A stretch of DNA of 64,000 nucleotides. Source: Isoperla grammatica (Eukaryota; Arthropoda; Insecta; Plecoptera; Perlodidae). The stretch lies in the NCBI GenBank assembly GCA_945910005.1, contig OX246739.1:40691625-40755624 (forward strand), in the 5' to 3' direction. Each line of letters begins with the position of its first letter. The first letter of the stretch is position 1. The position numbers were made by a program, and so were the translations under genes. Positions 1-42,069 of this stretch are shown here, one piece after another. The notes beneath the pieces were generated by a model, which was given only the letters and a program-made list of their open reading frames with translations, was not told the DNA's origin and did not search any database.

Positions 1-354
1 ACTTATTTTGTTATGATTTTAAATGTCCCCTTCTATATGACATAATATATTTTTTGACTTCAATTTCTTTATTTTTTGCGAATTTGTCGCTCCACCTTGA
101 TTTTTCCCCTTGCTTTTGTTGCTTTTTTAAATCTGTGGTGGACATAATGTTGTTTCACTTTCAGTCGTTAACTCCTCGCATACACTCGTAGGCCCGCACA
201 TGTAGAGGGATGATAATCTTGTGTAATTTACCTTTTGAATTAACATTTTTGATCTCTTAAACTCTTTTCTTGTCGCGTAAACGAACATTTCTCTCGGGCC
301 ACCCCCTCCCCCACGTATGTAGGAAGGATACCACGCTGCGTTGTTGTAATTTAG
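1..354 (+). other. pkn: PKN intron, 3' end (window edge)
   Basis: AT-rich sequence ending in a splice acceptor (TTGTAATTTAG) just before the HR1b exon at 355. It is the 3' part of an intron whose donor lies outside the window. No other feature is seen in it. Confidence 0.8.
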
Positions 355-30719
<30,365 letters not shown>

Positions 30720-32911
30720 CAGTAAAATAGGCTTTAGAGTTGTGATTGATTACTGTACTGAGTGAGCAGCGAAAACCACAGTTAAATTGTGTATATTATG
30801 TGGCTGTAAATAATACAGTACTACTAACTGATAGTTTTATTTTGAATAGTGTAAATAAATAAATACATAATTTTATTTAGCCACATTAATATTGTTTATG
30901 TAGCTAGCTTTAATGAGACAAGAATGCAAGTTTTGTGTATATTTTGCCTTCAGCATGTTCGAATTATCGTTAAATATTGCATCTAGATATTTTTATTAAT
31001 AGATCACGCGTGTTTGAATCGGCTGTAGAACTGGTATATAATAATAGGTAGGCTTTGCCTTGACCTGTGCCTCGACTTTCTTCCATTTCCTTGTTCAGAA
31101 CTAATGTGAAAATAAAGTACTAACTAGAGTAAAGAGAATGTGGCTTAGCTTTTGTGTAGAACTAAGCTTGATTCCATGTAATACATATTTGTATTGGTGC
31201 TCTGCAGCTCTACTATTCTTCTATGTATGTACATAATTGCTCATCTATGTAGAGTTGCATATTCTATCTGTCTGTACATATCTCACTACCATAAGTATAC
31301 TGTAATTAACATCAATTTTACTGGGAATGTAAAGACGTTTGAAACAAGTGCATAGGATCTAGCTAGATTAAATTGTGTTTAAATATGAAGTAAGAATGTG
31401 AAAAGCTGAACCATGCCAACAGCGTACTTGAAGTGCCGAGTCACGGTAGAGAAACTTTATATCGAAACTATGACAGAAATCCCTTTATGAACGCAATACG
31501 TGAGTAGGCCTACATACTCCGACTTGTATCACACTAGATTGTATACCTCGATATCAATCTCCACTTCATGTAGGCTGTTACGATTCTTCTTTTTCCTATA
31601 TAACACTTGTAAAATAAATCAATTGGCCATCTAATGGATAAACCATTTGGCACATATGAACTTCCAATTGGGGACTAAATTGCCGAGTTTGCAGTTTGTT
31701 ACAATTGACATTGCAATTGAAAGTACGTATCATCAATTTACCAATTCAGAAGAAATCAATGTGAATTTGTACTGATAGCCTTTGTCACAAATATGAAATA
31801 CCAGGTGGTGGCCAATTACTTGGACCGACTGAATTTCAACAGATTTCTGTACGTGGGAACTTAAATTGTGAAATGTCAGTTATATACATTTTTCATTTGT
31901 GCATTTTCCTCCAGATACTCACTTTGTAAATTCGACTTTGTGAGTGACGAAGGCTATTTCTGTTAATTTGTACATTTTTTAATGCTTGTACCTTTAAAAC
32001 ATATAAAAGACATTTCACTGTATTCAGTTTCCCCAAGAAATGATGTAATTGTGGGGGAAAGACAATTTATACACTATTTTCCTCTATTGAGGCTTTGTTT
32101 GTAATGGCAGTGGTTCACTAATTCAGTGTCAAAATTACGTTAGTGTTTTCTACTCTGAGTGCTCTGTGATCTTTATAAATTCAAGTCGATCAGTGTCAAA
32201 GTGTCACATGTTGTGTTCGATAGCTCAGTGTCAAAAGTAATAGTGTTTTTCTACTCTCGAGTGCTCTGTGTGTTATCATTGAAGCCCAGTGGTGTCAAAA
32301 GCACGTGTTTTTCACACAGAGTGTTCCCGTTTGTTTGATAACTCGGTGGCAAATGCACATTTAGGTGTTGTTGTTTTTTTTACTCTACTCAAGTGCTCTG
32401 TCATGTAACTATGTTGAATAGTATCAAAAGCACTCGTTTATATGTAGAGCGCAACGTATCATTTGATAATTCAGTGTCAAAAGTACATTTTATAGCTAAA
32501 CGAAGTGTTTTATTACTAACGCCATATCTTGTTCCATATGAGCTTGTTGATGCAGTTCGTTGAGAATTACAATAGTTTGTGACACCCTTTACCAGGATTT
32601 CCCATAATGTACCACATCAGCTGCCAATTGTTAAGTTGGCAGTGTTTGTAAGGTATGGGATTCCATTCTTATAACCTTTTACATGGATGCTACATAGTTG
32701 CATAGCATTATTGTACTAATACAATTCTTAACTTAGCTATGGTACGTTACCTTAGTCTGAAAGTAATTGACAGATTTAAAATTTAGCCTAGTTTACAACT
32801 ACCTAACATAATAATATTGTAACATAGCTTAAGATCAGAAATTGTAATTTTATTTGTCATGCAAATGGAAACAATCCATTATTCTTTTGCAATTGTGGAT
32901 TAGCTAATAAA
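30720..32911 (+). other. pkn: PKN 3'UTR region with several poly(A) signals
   Basis: AT-rich sequence after the stop with AATAAA at 30854, 31111, 31613 and 32906. Which is used cannot be told from sequence. A degenerate minisatellite occupies 32110-32490. Confidence 0.6.
32110..32490. repeat. Degenerate minisatellite in the PKN 3' region
   Basis: At least five diverged copies of a roughly 65-85-nt unit with CAGTGTCAAAA followed by GTGTTTTTCTACTC and GTGCTCTGTG. Spacing is irregular. Confidence 0.7.
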
Positions 32912-33219
32912 ACCAGCATGATAATTTAAGTTGTGTTACTTTTTTATTTACTAGTGATTATCATTTCACATTACTTCTCTACTGTTGATTCGGCCTGACC
33001 AGACCACATTATATTTCCACGGTGCTCCCAAGTGAAAATAAAAAGGTCCGAGATGATAAGTACCTAGTAGCTACAAACATGTATTACCATAGGCGTGGAC
33101 TTGGTAACATTTCAGAGGGGGAGGGGGGGGACTTTGTTCTATCTTGACCTATGTTGGCGTTGAGAAGTGGAGACCTCAACCGAGTGGACAGCTATTTCAA
33201 AAACCAATATTCGACACTA

Positions 33220-33366
33220 GGTTGGAATTCATAGTCGGCCCCTACACCTAGGGGCGCCCATTGTTACCAAGGTAACAATTGTTTGCATGTTATTTCCCAT
33301 AAATAAAACAAATCCATAGCAACAATGGGCGCCCCTAGGTGTAGGGGCCGACTATGAATTCCAACC
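33220..33366. mobile_element. Palindromic MITE with about 45-bp perfect arms
   Basis: Arms start GGTTGGAATTCATAGTCGG and include CCCCTACACCTAGGGGCGCC. The right arm is the exact reverse complement over about 45 nt, around a spacer of about 57 nt. No target-site duplication recognised. Confidence 0.85.
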
Positions 33367-33567
33367 TTGGCATCCGCATTAGTAGTCACCGCAAAGTGTG
33401 TGATGGCAGCTGTTATGAGGTAACTCAATGTAGCCACTGTAGGAGAAACCGTTTTCATCCAATATTTTCAAATCTAAGCAGCCAATACTATTGATATGTA
33501 TGTATAGAGGGAGGCGTACAACAAACGACTACACTGCAGCGCTGCGAGCGTTCCGGTCACTGAGCAC

Positions 33568-34005
33568 TAGAGGTCTGCACGGGCCTAAATATAGAAGCCC
33601 GGGCCCGATTGAAGTGTAAATTGGCCCCTACAAGCTAGTTCTACTGTTAAAGCAGAAAGTTGATTTTTGTTGTAGGTACACAAGTTGACAAGTGTGAGAA
33701 TGAAAAGAAGATTAGATGAAACGAAATTAGTTACTATATTGCCATTGAAAGTAATTAAGTAAGTAACAAAATAAGGATTACAACAAAAATGTTGTCACCG
33801 AAGGTTTAGGCCTATAATATTTCGGGAAATTAATGGTTTGTTTTAAGTTTCGGGAATTTTGGTAAAAGAACATTATTTTCTTTCATTGCAATTAGGAATT
33901 ACAAAAAAAAAAAAAAAATAGCGAAAAAATCGCTCTTCGTTCAGTGATGTGTACGCCCAGGCCCGTCTTAATAAACATCAAGGCCCGTACCCGTGCAGAC
34001 CTCTA
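33568..34005. mobile_element. hAT-like MITE, TSD CTGAGCAC
   Basis: Exact 8-bp duplications CTGAGCAC at 33560-33567 and 34006-34013. Ends TAGAGGTCTGCACGGGCC and ...CGTGCAGACCTCTA. 438 bp, includes a 16-nt A run. Confidence 0.93.
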
Positions 34006-34837
34006 CTGAGCACTGCCTACTAGAAGTCACCGAAAACCCGTCTAGAAGCCAGTGCACTAATTATTATTGGGAAAATATCCATCGATTCCAAAGAAGTCAA
34101 GTAGTCTTTCCAATGATTTGAAATTCGTATTGTTGAAATTGTGAATATCCAATATTCAGCGACTGTTGGCCGGATCGCTCGTAATGCTCTCTGTGCACTT
34201 GTTTCGCCTCCCCATAGAAGCAAATATCAATTAAGAAGACTCACAACCCATTAGGCCTAATATATGATAAATGTGTAGGCCTATATAGGTGAGACGAGAA
34301 GTAATTAATAAACGTAATCTAAAATGTGTCGTTTTCACATACATTAGGGCTGTGAAAATACACACCCTGACAGGAATTTTCGTTAAGGGCACTTTCTACC
34401 TAGAAAGTTTGTTTTTTGTCACAAAGGCCTGCTGCATATTTTTTAAAGTGGTCTCATGAAATCCAACAGTTAGTTTTTGTTTGGACTATAGGGAATATTC
34501 CACATTTCCCGATATTGGTTCGATCATATGAAATAGATGGCCCTTATCTACAAATACCGGCAACATACTTTTCCCATTTCAAAATGTCACAGTTCGATTT
34601 TTATAACGTTACAAAGTTTGACATGTTGCCTTTCCCGGACTTTTATCGTGAAACGGATGGTTACGTCATAACTGACTAAACACCACTGTTTATGAATGTA
34701 TTTGCCAATCAACCTCTTGCAACACTACACAATTATCGAAAAAACAACGTATTCATTGTTGTCTGATCTCTGCACAAAACTACTATCAAACTGAAATAAT
34801 GTTACATTATTACAAATAATCATACCAGTGGTTTAAA

Positions 34838-35580
34838 CTAGGAAAACGCTCTGTTTGACGCGTTGATAAGCGAGCGCGTCAATATCTACGAACTTTCTGG
34901 CGAAAAGATTCCAATGCTAATACAAACAACATTTAACAACAATTCAAGAATGCGCATTGCAAAAATTTTTCTAATTTCCATAGCTATTAAACTTCCCGTC
35001 ATTGTTGGATGCAGTGTAATGTGCGTTGCTAAGAATTTTCGCTGTCATGTTTTCGCCGCGGTCCGCCACCGTTACTAACAGTTATTGACAGCAATAGAAA
35101 TGTAATTTCTGTCTCTAATGTATCAAATCGCGTTTACATTAGTATATTTGTGACCGGACAAAAATTTACAATAAGATAGCCACCTCACATTTTGCTGTTA
35201 CTGTGTTTCAGAAATATATTTTCGAGTAACTTTTGTGTAACTTTGCCAATATTTATCAAATCGCCATAACATGAACATATTCGTGATCGGAAAAAGCTTT
35301 AAAAAAATATGGCTATCTCACATTTTGCCGCCATTTTGTTTCAGAAAAATATTTTGCAGTAACTATGGTGTAACTTTGTAACTTTTCGAACGATTTTGCC
35401 TCAAAACTATACACCTTCAATCCACATCGAGGCTTGTGGATGGTTCAAATTTCAAGTTGATCGGACTTTCTGTTCGACCGCTATCGACGGACATAAAAAC
35501 AAAAAAAAACAAACAAAATAAATAAATAAAAAACAGAAAGAAGTGCCATAAGAGTCTCGTAGAGACGCTCGCTTCGCTCG
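34838..35580 (+). mobile_element. Interspersed repeat, copy 2 (unclassified)
   Basis: Same family and orientation as 11100-11820. Its left end holds a hairpin (GACGCG...CGCGTC) and its right end an A-rich tract followed by GAGACGCTCGCTTCGCTCGG. Confidence 0.8.
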
Positions 35581-36472
35581 GTTATTAATTGCTGGACACA
35601 ATTATTATTCATTTTGGAACCAAATAACGATATAAATACACTAGTTTTAGTGAGATATTCTGCATAAATACGATCTTTGATTATTTTTGCGTGATAGGCT
35701 GATTGATATTAGACATTAGTAAGTTCTGACGTCATGACCTGTTTATCCCGCCATAATTATCTGTGAAATTTTCAGCTTTCTCAACTGAAAATATTTACGA
35801 AAATTGGAAAATGAAATATTTTTGACTTCATAACATTATCATTAATATGGGAACGACGAAACAAATTAACAGGAATATTCCCTATTGGAGTTTAGAAAAC
35901 AAAACACGAATTGTTGAGTTTTTCATGGTAAATTGTTAGGCCTAATTGTTATAACTTTTTACCTGTTCTGTTTTTTTGAAACATTAGTTAAAAGTACCGT
36001 TGGCATGGGTACCAAATACGATTTCATATAAAGTTATACCATAAAAATCAATACTAATACAGTTAGATCATTGTAAGCGTTGATGTGTACTACCACACAA
36101 ACCTTGACAGAGCCCTCCAACCAGTGCTTCTCGCTTTGTCCGCTTGGAGCATATTGCCACATTTAGTGTCCAATTTGGTAGGCTAATAATATCCATATCA
36201 GTGACGTCAGCATTGTCAAAACAGATCTCCTAGCCTTATCATAGGGGGTATGTACACTTTTAAGATGTTTGATTGTTATGGTCCTTGTACAAGAATTGCC
36301 AGAAATTTAAAAAATATATTTGATAGATAGGCTTATCAAAATTAATAAGAAATAAATACACAGAACGTTTTGTTAAATAATTTAGATATATATAATAAAT
36401 TAATAATAAGTAAGCCTAAGTATTACTGTAATTATACATATTTTCAATAGTTAATTAATTACATAATGTTTG

Positions 36473-36767
36473 CTATAACTCTCCTTCAAATTCATCATCA
36501 ATATCACTGTCCACCACTCTGTTCTGCATGTCATCATTGTCCTCAACAGCATTGTTCTGTGTATCACTATCATTCCCCATCTCGACATTCTGCGCTCGCA
36601 TGAAAATAGCTTCTTTGTTTATCTGAAGCTGCCTTTGTTGGCGGTTACGACGTCCTTCGAGGCGCTTCTTGGCCAGACTCACTTCTGGGTTATCAGGTAA
36701 TACCAAGCCTTGGGCCATGTGGTATAGCACTATGGAAGAATCCTGCTCTTTCACTGCCAATGTCACA
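36473..36767 (-). CDS. tsen15: TSEN15 exon 3 (terminal)
   Basis: Starts after the acceptor TTATTTCAG, completing the split Ser codon (TC/T). Encodes VTLAVKEQDSSIVLYHMAQG, then a basic KKRLEGRRNRQQRQ stretch and the acidic tail. Stop TAA at 36473-36475. Confidence 0.93.
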
Positions 36768-38608
36768 CTGAAATAAAATACAACTAAATGTTATTTAGGC
36801 AGTCTTTAAGTTTCACAGGTCATTTTTATGTATATTGCCAGTATTTTATTTATAAATGAAGACCAGTGCTCGAAGTGGGGTGGGATGGCCTCCCGCCACT
36901 TCACAACAAGGCCTAGGGCCTATTGTTATCATCTCGCCACTTATTATTTACCACAATAGAAACCGTAATGGTTAAAATTGGGAACACGCCAAAAATAGCC
37001 TTTATCATCGACACGCAGGGGGAAATGTTTGAGAAACGAATAACAATTGTCGGAATTTAAGTTGTAATTAGTTTTGGTAAAGTGAGACTTACGATTTCTG
37101 CTCCTCACCATGGCACAAAGTATTCTGTAGAGTGGCAACTTCTGCTAATGTTATGCCTGACTTTGCACTTAATGGAATATATATTTCCAAGGGAGCAGAC
37201 TTAGTCTGTTTTGCAGTTAAATATATTAGCTCTAGCTCTTTGTTATATTGGTAGTTTACATCCCATAGAGCAAGGACTTCGCAAAGCTCCATGTATACTT
37301 GAAATGCAATGGCTACCTTGCATTGGTTTTTGCAACCAAGTGAAAGCATACCCTCCAACTGAAATAAAGAAGAATGTAAATAAAGCATGCTTTTATTTTT
37401 TTTTTAAACTCATTTTTTTAAAATAATGATATCCACTAGGCTGTTTTGCATGTACTTTTTTATACTGCTATCATTTTATTTCTTGTAGACCTGTTTACTG
37501 AGTACAGGAATTATGGTGTCAGGCTTATAGGCATAGGCCTATAGTCCTCCCAACGAAACTATTCTCATGCTTTCGTCATAGCCCTTGAGGCCTCGAAGTA
37601 AACTTCCGCGGACGGTTTACTGCCTGTGTTCATGCGCGCACTATTGCCGAATACTAAGATGGCGCACGTAAACTTGATCGCTAACGTTGAAATCTACTTG
37701 ATCTCCACCTGGCGGAGGCTCGTCGAACTCGGGAGTTCGACGAGCCTCCGCTAGGCGTAGATCAAGTGGACCTTGTTGTGTAGCCAACGAGAGTTTGAGA
37801 ATTCGAAGGAGTTCAGGAACTATCGAAATCCAGCAAGCTGTGAGCAACATTGGCAGTCTTTTGTTTTTATTGAAAGCTTGTCAACTGTCAAAATGTATAA
37901 AAAATTCACACTTTACTGAGTAGATCCATAGAGTAACTACTTGCAGCAAGTATTTATTCTAATCTAATATTCCACTGTGTTCTAGAGGTAGGTCTAAACT
38001 GTCTGTCTTACTTCAGTTTAATGAAATAAAGTCGTTTGAACACCGGCTTTTCCGCCATTTCTTGGTATCGAAAGCTGTGAATGGCTGGGTTCCCGTGATC
38101 TATTTCAATTATCACTTCTCTTCAAACACGACTTATTGGTTTTGTTACTACAAACTTATATTTGTATTTAATTTTTAAAAATATTAAGGGCATAAGAAGA
38201 AAGTAGGCAGACCAAGAGACAAGTGGATAAATCAGATCAAAGACAGTATGGAGAATAGGGGAAGATCATGGAACGAAGTTGAAGCAGAAAGACTATGGGA
38301 AAACCGTGAGAGATGGAGGGAACTACTAAACAGCCCTCTGGTAACGGAAGAAGTGATCGAGGAAGAGGTTGAGGAGGTGGTTGTGTCAGGCCTGGCTAGC
38401 CGGCAACGAAGACATTAGCCCAAGACATGGAGTACTCTGCTACTCCCCCCTACCCGATAAATTAATGTTGGAAACGGGGTCAAGATATATATATATTCAT
38501 CGTGTAATATTATAAATGGCAACTTACATAAATGAGAGAATTACCATTTTCAACATCGGACAAGTTGGCTAACTCACGAACTGAGAACAATCCGACGCAA
38601 TCTTCCAT
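36473..38608 (-). CDS. tsen15: tRNA-splicing endonuclease subunit Sen15 (TSEN15), 3 exons, 213 aa
   Basis: Structural subunit of the TSEN complex, which cuts introns out of precursor tRNA in the nucleus (family knowledge). Exons on the - strand: 38608-38528 (27 codons from ATG), 37358-37093 and 36767-36473 (stop). Junctions are GT-AG and phase-consistent (0, then 2), giving 213 aa against about 171 in human. Exon 2 carries CKVAIAFQVYMELCEVLAL. Exon 3 carries VTLAVKEQDSSIVLYHMAQG and LVLPDNPEVSLAKKR, matching the Sen15 C-terminal fold. An extra acidic tail (DNDDMQNRVVDSDIDDEFEG) explains part of the length. It is convergent with PKN. Exon 1 rests on phase, a GTAAGT donor and fit to the family (NSLIY joined to LEGMLSLG), and is less certain than the others. 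Confidence 0.88.
37093..37358 (-). CDS. tsen15: TSEN15 exon 2
   Basis: 266 nt from the acceptor TTATTTCAG to the donor TC/GTAAGTC. Encodes the central Sen15 region: CKNQCKVAIAFQVYMELCE, then ELELIYLTAK and PLEIYIPLSAKSGITLAEV. Confidence 0.9.
37708..37750. repeat. Hairpin with perfect 19-bp stem
   Basis: GCGGAGGCTCGTCGAACTC and its exact reverse complement are adjacent. Flanking TTGATCTCCAC and GTAGATCAAGTGGA extend the stem imperfectly. Related CAAGGTCTACTAGATC words occur in the foldback at 55673-55793. Confidence 0.9.
38187..38365 (+). pseudogene. LINE reverse-transcriptase C-terminal remnant
   Basis: One frame reads KKKVGRPRDKWINQIKDSME, then RSWNEVEAERLWENRERWRE and LLNSPLVTEE. This is the GRPRxRW...W...DRxxWR tail seen at the C-terminus of many non-LTR reverse-transcriptase ORFs. 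Nothing of the polymerase core is present. Confidence 0.75.
38528..38608 (-). CDS. tsen15: TSEN15 exon 1 (probable)
   Basis: Reads MEDCVGLFSVRELANLSDVE and NGNSLIY up to a TAT/GTAAGTT donor, exactly 27 codons. It joins in frame to the next exon. Its ATG is the first in the open frame. It lies between the arms of an inverted repeat. Confidence 0.7.
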
Positions 38609-38696
38609 CAAGCACACGGAGGAATGACAAGTTAAGTTGCCATTCTGGACATGGCCTGTGATGAAAGCATGAGAATAGTTTCGTTGGGAGGACTAT

Positions 38697-39535
38697 ACTA
38701 TGCATTGTTACTTTAAAATTGTTTGCCTTAGTTTTCACAGAACAGCTTATAAAATTAATTCTATGCCAAACTGTACAGTAGACATTAAGCATATTCTCCA
38801 ATATATTGTGACTATTGACACGCAAAGTTACCAGATCGATAAGATACATACACATATTAGAATGGTTTTGTTTTGAGAGCTCCTTCAACCCGCTCGCAAA
38901 GGCACTCCTAAAACTCAAAACTTGGGTGAAACTGAATGGAGACACTGAAATACACTCAAAATTGGAGACACCAATGCATTGGTCTAAGACTATTGTGGAA
39001 AATAGCAAAGAAACATCTTGGAGGCACCACCAGGGCAAGTGAAGATTCTGCTAGGATACGGTATTCGCTACAGAATTTCCCTAAACTGCTTGTTATTGTC
39101 CACTGCATGGGCGGCACCAACCGTGATTGGCATGCAACCTCACCACACCTTATGATAGATGTAGATAGAGTGGTTCTACAGGCAACCATGTAGATGCTGA
39201 CATAGATGAGTGAGGCTTGGCCAATTAAATGTCGGCATTGGAAAGATAGCTACCTGATTCGCTCCGACTCACTCATCCATCTATGACGTCACCATTCACA
39301 AGGTTGTTGTGGAAGTACAACCACTTTAGTATCACTACAATACCGGACACATGAGAATGAGATGCAACTAGATTTGGGTTGGTAGTTGTCACATTGAATC
39401 ACTTCTCTAGGTCTAGGTCTATTACATAATCCAGGACAATACCACCTTGCAAGCAAATACCTTGCAAGCCAGCATGACTAGACTTACCATTGCTATGATG
39501 GCCCTAGACCGAGGTTGTTTAGATTAGATTAGATT
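38697..39535. other. Intergenic DNA upstream of TSEN15
   Basis: No gene or clear repeat recognised. Several ORFs under 155 codons are low-information. A divergent promoter region for TSEN15 would lie at its start. Confidence 0.5.
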
Positions 39536-39679
39536 CAGGGGCGGACCGGTCCACCGGGCAACTGGGCAAATACCCGGTGGCTTGGGCTGTTTGCTCACCA
39601 AAATGGCCTATATGAAACAGGCACCTCAAATAATTTAACATCAATACATATGGAGGTCTTACTAAGACTTACAGAAGAG

Positions 39680-39810
39680 AGGAGAGAACTGGGAGCAAGT
39701 AGAGGAAGTACAATTGTGGGAAGATAGGAAGAGGTGGAAAAATTTGGTTGTGAAACCCAAGCTGACCCTGCCAGAAGCAGGAAACGGCAATGGATAATGA
39801 TGATAATGAT
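39680..39810 (+). pseudogene. Second LINE reverse-transcriptase C-terminal remnant
   Basis: One frame reads NWEQVEEVQLWEDRKRWKNL and VVKPKLTLPEAGNG before a stop. It matches the W...E...LWxDRxxW tail of the remnant at 38187 but is not the same copy. Confidence 0.65.
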
Positions 39811-39884
39811 GATGAGATATGGAGGTGACTGTGAAGGTGATGGTGGGTGTGACAAATTGGAACCTGTGCCGATTGTGCTCAAAG

Positions 39885-40271
39885 TAGGGCTGAGTCGTGT
39901 AAACGTTTAAACGTGTAAACGCCCGCGACAAAATATACGTGTACAAACATTCATATACGTTTAACCGTGCCAAAACCCAATTCACAGATTTGTCCGATGT
40001 AATAGTTCTTCGACTAGCCGACGGGGCATAGCTTAGTATGTGGAGTCAAAATGGCTGCGGACATTTGGACACAACGGTGGGGAATATAATCAACAATGAA
40101 TACTATAATAAATTAACCGTGTTATTTCGTTGAACATGTTTTTTCGCAACATTATAACTCACTTTTTTGTTATCATTTTGTGAACTGGATGGGTGTTACA
40201 TTTAAACGTTTAAACGCGAAAAATTCGGAAAGATAAACGTTTTCAAAATTAACCGTTTTCTCCCAGCCCTA
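39885..40271. mobile_element. hAT-like MITE, TSD GCTCAAAG
   Basis: Exact 8-bp duplications GCTCAAAG at 39877-39884 and 40272-40279. Ends TAGGGCTGAG and ...CCCAGCCCTA, with AAACGTTTAAACG repeats inside both ends. 387 bp. Confidence 0.94.
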
Positions 40272-40715
40272 GCTCAAAGACGGGATGTGCGTGGTTTACT
40301 TGTTTTTGCAAGTTACAAAAAAATTTTCGGTATTGCATTAATCCCGTAATATTTTTCTGAAATGCTCAGAATGCACTCTAAATGTTAGTTTTAAAAAAGT
40401 TACACTGCAGTGCTATTGTTGGGAGTCTCTGCTCCCCAAACCCCCCATGCTTTTTGTACCTGGAAAGATGTGTCCCTTCATCATGAGTTTAAAATATGGC
40501 AACCCTACCCAAAAACAATTAGGCCTACAATTACTTATTCTTATGGCTTGTGAGAAAGACGTTATGAATAGACTAGACTGTGAGAAAATAATCGACGAGG
40601 TATCAATGATGTGTGAACTGTTAAAAAAGCAATTTTTATTTACTAGAATACCATGTATGTCCGCCTCCGACTGGGCCTCTACAACAACTGTAACAGCATT
40701 TCGATGAGTGTCTCC

Positions 40716-41029
40716 GACTACGTTTACCACGCGAGCCCAGCTCGAGCTCAATAACTCGGTATTCGTTTACCTCGGACATTGAGATCGTAGGCTACTAAAT
40801 ACAACAGGTCTGGTTCGTGCTAAAAAAGAAGGCGTAGCTAACCGCTTGCTTTAAACGTACGTATGTAAACAGTTCAGTCTGCATGTTTATCACGCAATTT
40901 GAGATCACACGGAGCGTGCTGGCTCAGCTTCTTCATCGAGCTGAGTTGGGTTCGAGCTTAGGTGTTTATCAGGCAAATTCAGTTCGCATAATATCCAGCT
41001 CGAGCTCGGCTCGCGTGGTAAACATAGTC
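40716..41029. mobile_element. ITR MITE (GACTACGTTTACC ends)
   Basis: Left end GACTACGTTTACCACGCGAG and right end (reverse complement) GACTATGTTTACCACGCGAG differ by one base. Both are followed by an AGCTCGAGCT palindrome. No target-site duplication is seen. Confidence 0.8.
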
Positions 41030-41109
41030 AATGCATCTATATTCTATACCCATAATATTATTTTTCAAATGTGTAAGATTAACCTCCCCCTCCCCATGGT
41101 GAAATCTAT

Positions 41110-42069
41110 GGGTACGTTCCAAAAGCTGTTGAAAATTCTAAAAGCGTGCTTGGCCCGTACCGAAACCTATTGAATGTGCTTTAACCAGCATTCCGTAATG
41201 TGATTCCTGAGCATATTCAACACGTTGAATGCCCGAGGTTTTCAGTTGAGAATCTCCAACAAGAGATTGTTTTTGGCGGCATTTTAAAAACGCTCTATAG
41301 ACGGACCTAACCTTGAGCTTAATCAAAGTGTAAAATTGTGCCAAACTCATATGTTGCACATGTATTAAAGCCAAGGGAAGTATATTTAGTTGATTTGACT
41401 TACGCCATTATGAAACTTTTCCATTTTACTACACTGTTTGACAACTAGTGTGGTGGGCGTGGCAAAACGACCATGAACCTAAACAGCCATGCAAATGCTT
41501 GAGGTGTTCAGTAAGGGTACGGTCCGAAACCTGCTGAGAATGCTTTGAAGGTAGCGTTAAGAAAGCACTCTCGAGCATATCGAGCACGACTAGTTTCGGA
41601 CCACCTCCAGCACGAAATGCGCGCGAAATTGATAGCTTTTAGGTTAGGGTCGGATTCATATTTTGTATGCGAATGGTTATAAGATAATAAATTACACTGA
41701 CCATTGTTGATCCTGGTTGCCTGTTCTTGTGGCACTCTCACAACAATATTTTCCCCGGTAGTCGGATCAAACAGACTTATAACTTCGGTGTTTCTTCAGC
41801 AAAACTTCAAATGACGCCATTCTGTTTCAAAACGCCGCCCTTTAAATCCAAATGCTGAAGATGCTCGCACGAAAACCTCGGGCATCTGGAGCGTGCTTGC
41901 AACGCTCAAGATTCGAGTTTCGGACCGCTAGGCATATCATTTTCAACAGGTAACGGACCAGCCCAAGCACGCTAAAAGTGTTTTCAACAGGTTTCGGACC
42001 GTACCCTAAGTATATCGTGCTGGAGAATGCCAGCGGCAAAGCGTTTTCAACAAGTTACGGAACGCACAC
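41110..42069. mobile_element. Foldback element with nested Harbinger-like MITE
   Basis: Outer ends GGTACGTTCCAAAAGCTGTT and (right, reverse complement) GTGCGTTCCGTAACTTGTTG are imperfectly inverted. The inner MITE at 41515-42006 has better-preserved ends. Confidence 0.6.
41515..42006. mobile_element. PIF/Harbinger-like MITE, TSD TAA
   Basis: Ends GGGTACGGTCCGAAACCTG and CAGGTTTCGGACCGTACCC, flanked by TAA at 41512-41514 and 42007-42009. The 3-bp TWA target and GGG...CCC termini suit PIF/Harbinger MITEs. 492 bp. Confidence 0.75.

Larger units (their letters stand above)
32912..36472. other. Intergenic region between PKN and TSEN15
   Basis: No gene seen. Contains a near-perfect palindromic MITE (33220-33366), a hAT-like element (33568-34005) and a second copy of the 0.7-kb interspersed repeat (34838-35580). 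Confidence 0.7.
37359..38527 (-). other. TSEN15 intron 1
   Basis: Holds the left arm of a 38-nt inverted repeat (37541-37579), a strong 19-bp hairpin (37708-37750) and a LINE reverse-transcriptase C-terminal remnant on the + strand (38187-38365). Confidence 0.65.
37541..38696. repeat. 38-nt inverted repeat bracketing TSEN15 exon 1
   Basis: Arms 37541-37579 and 38659-38696 are reverse complements with about one mismatch (ATAGTCCTCCCAACGAAAC...). The right arm lies just upstream of the TSEN15 ATG, the left arm in intron 1. Confidence 0.85.

Noticed and set aside
38574..39038. 154-codon - strand ORF upstream of TSEN15
   Set aside because: It overlaps TSEN15 exon 1 in a different frame and has no recognisable domain.
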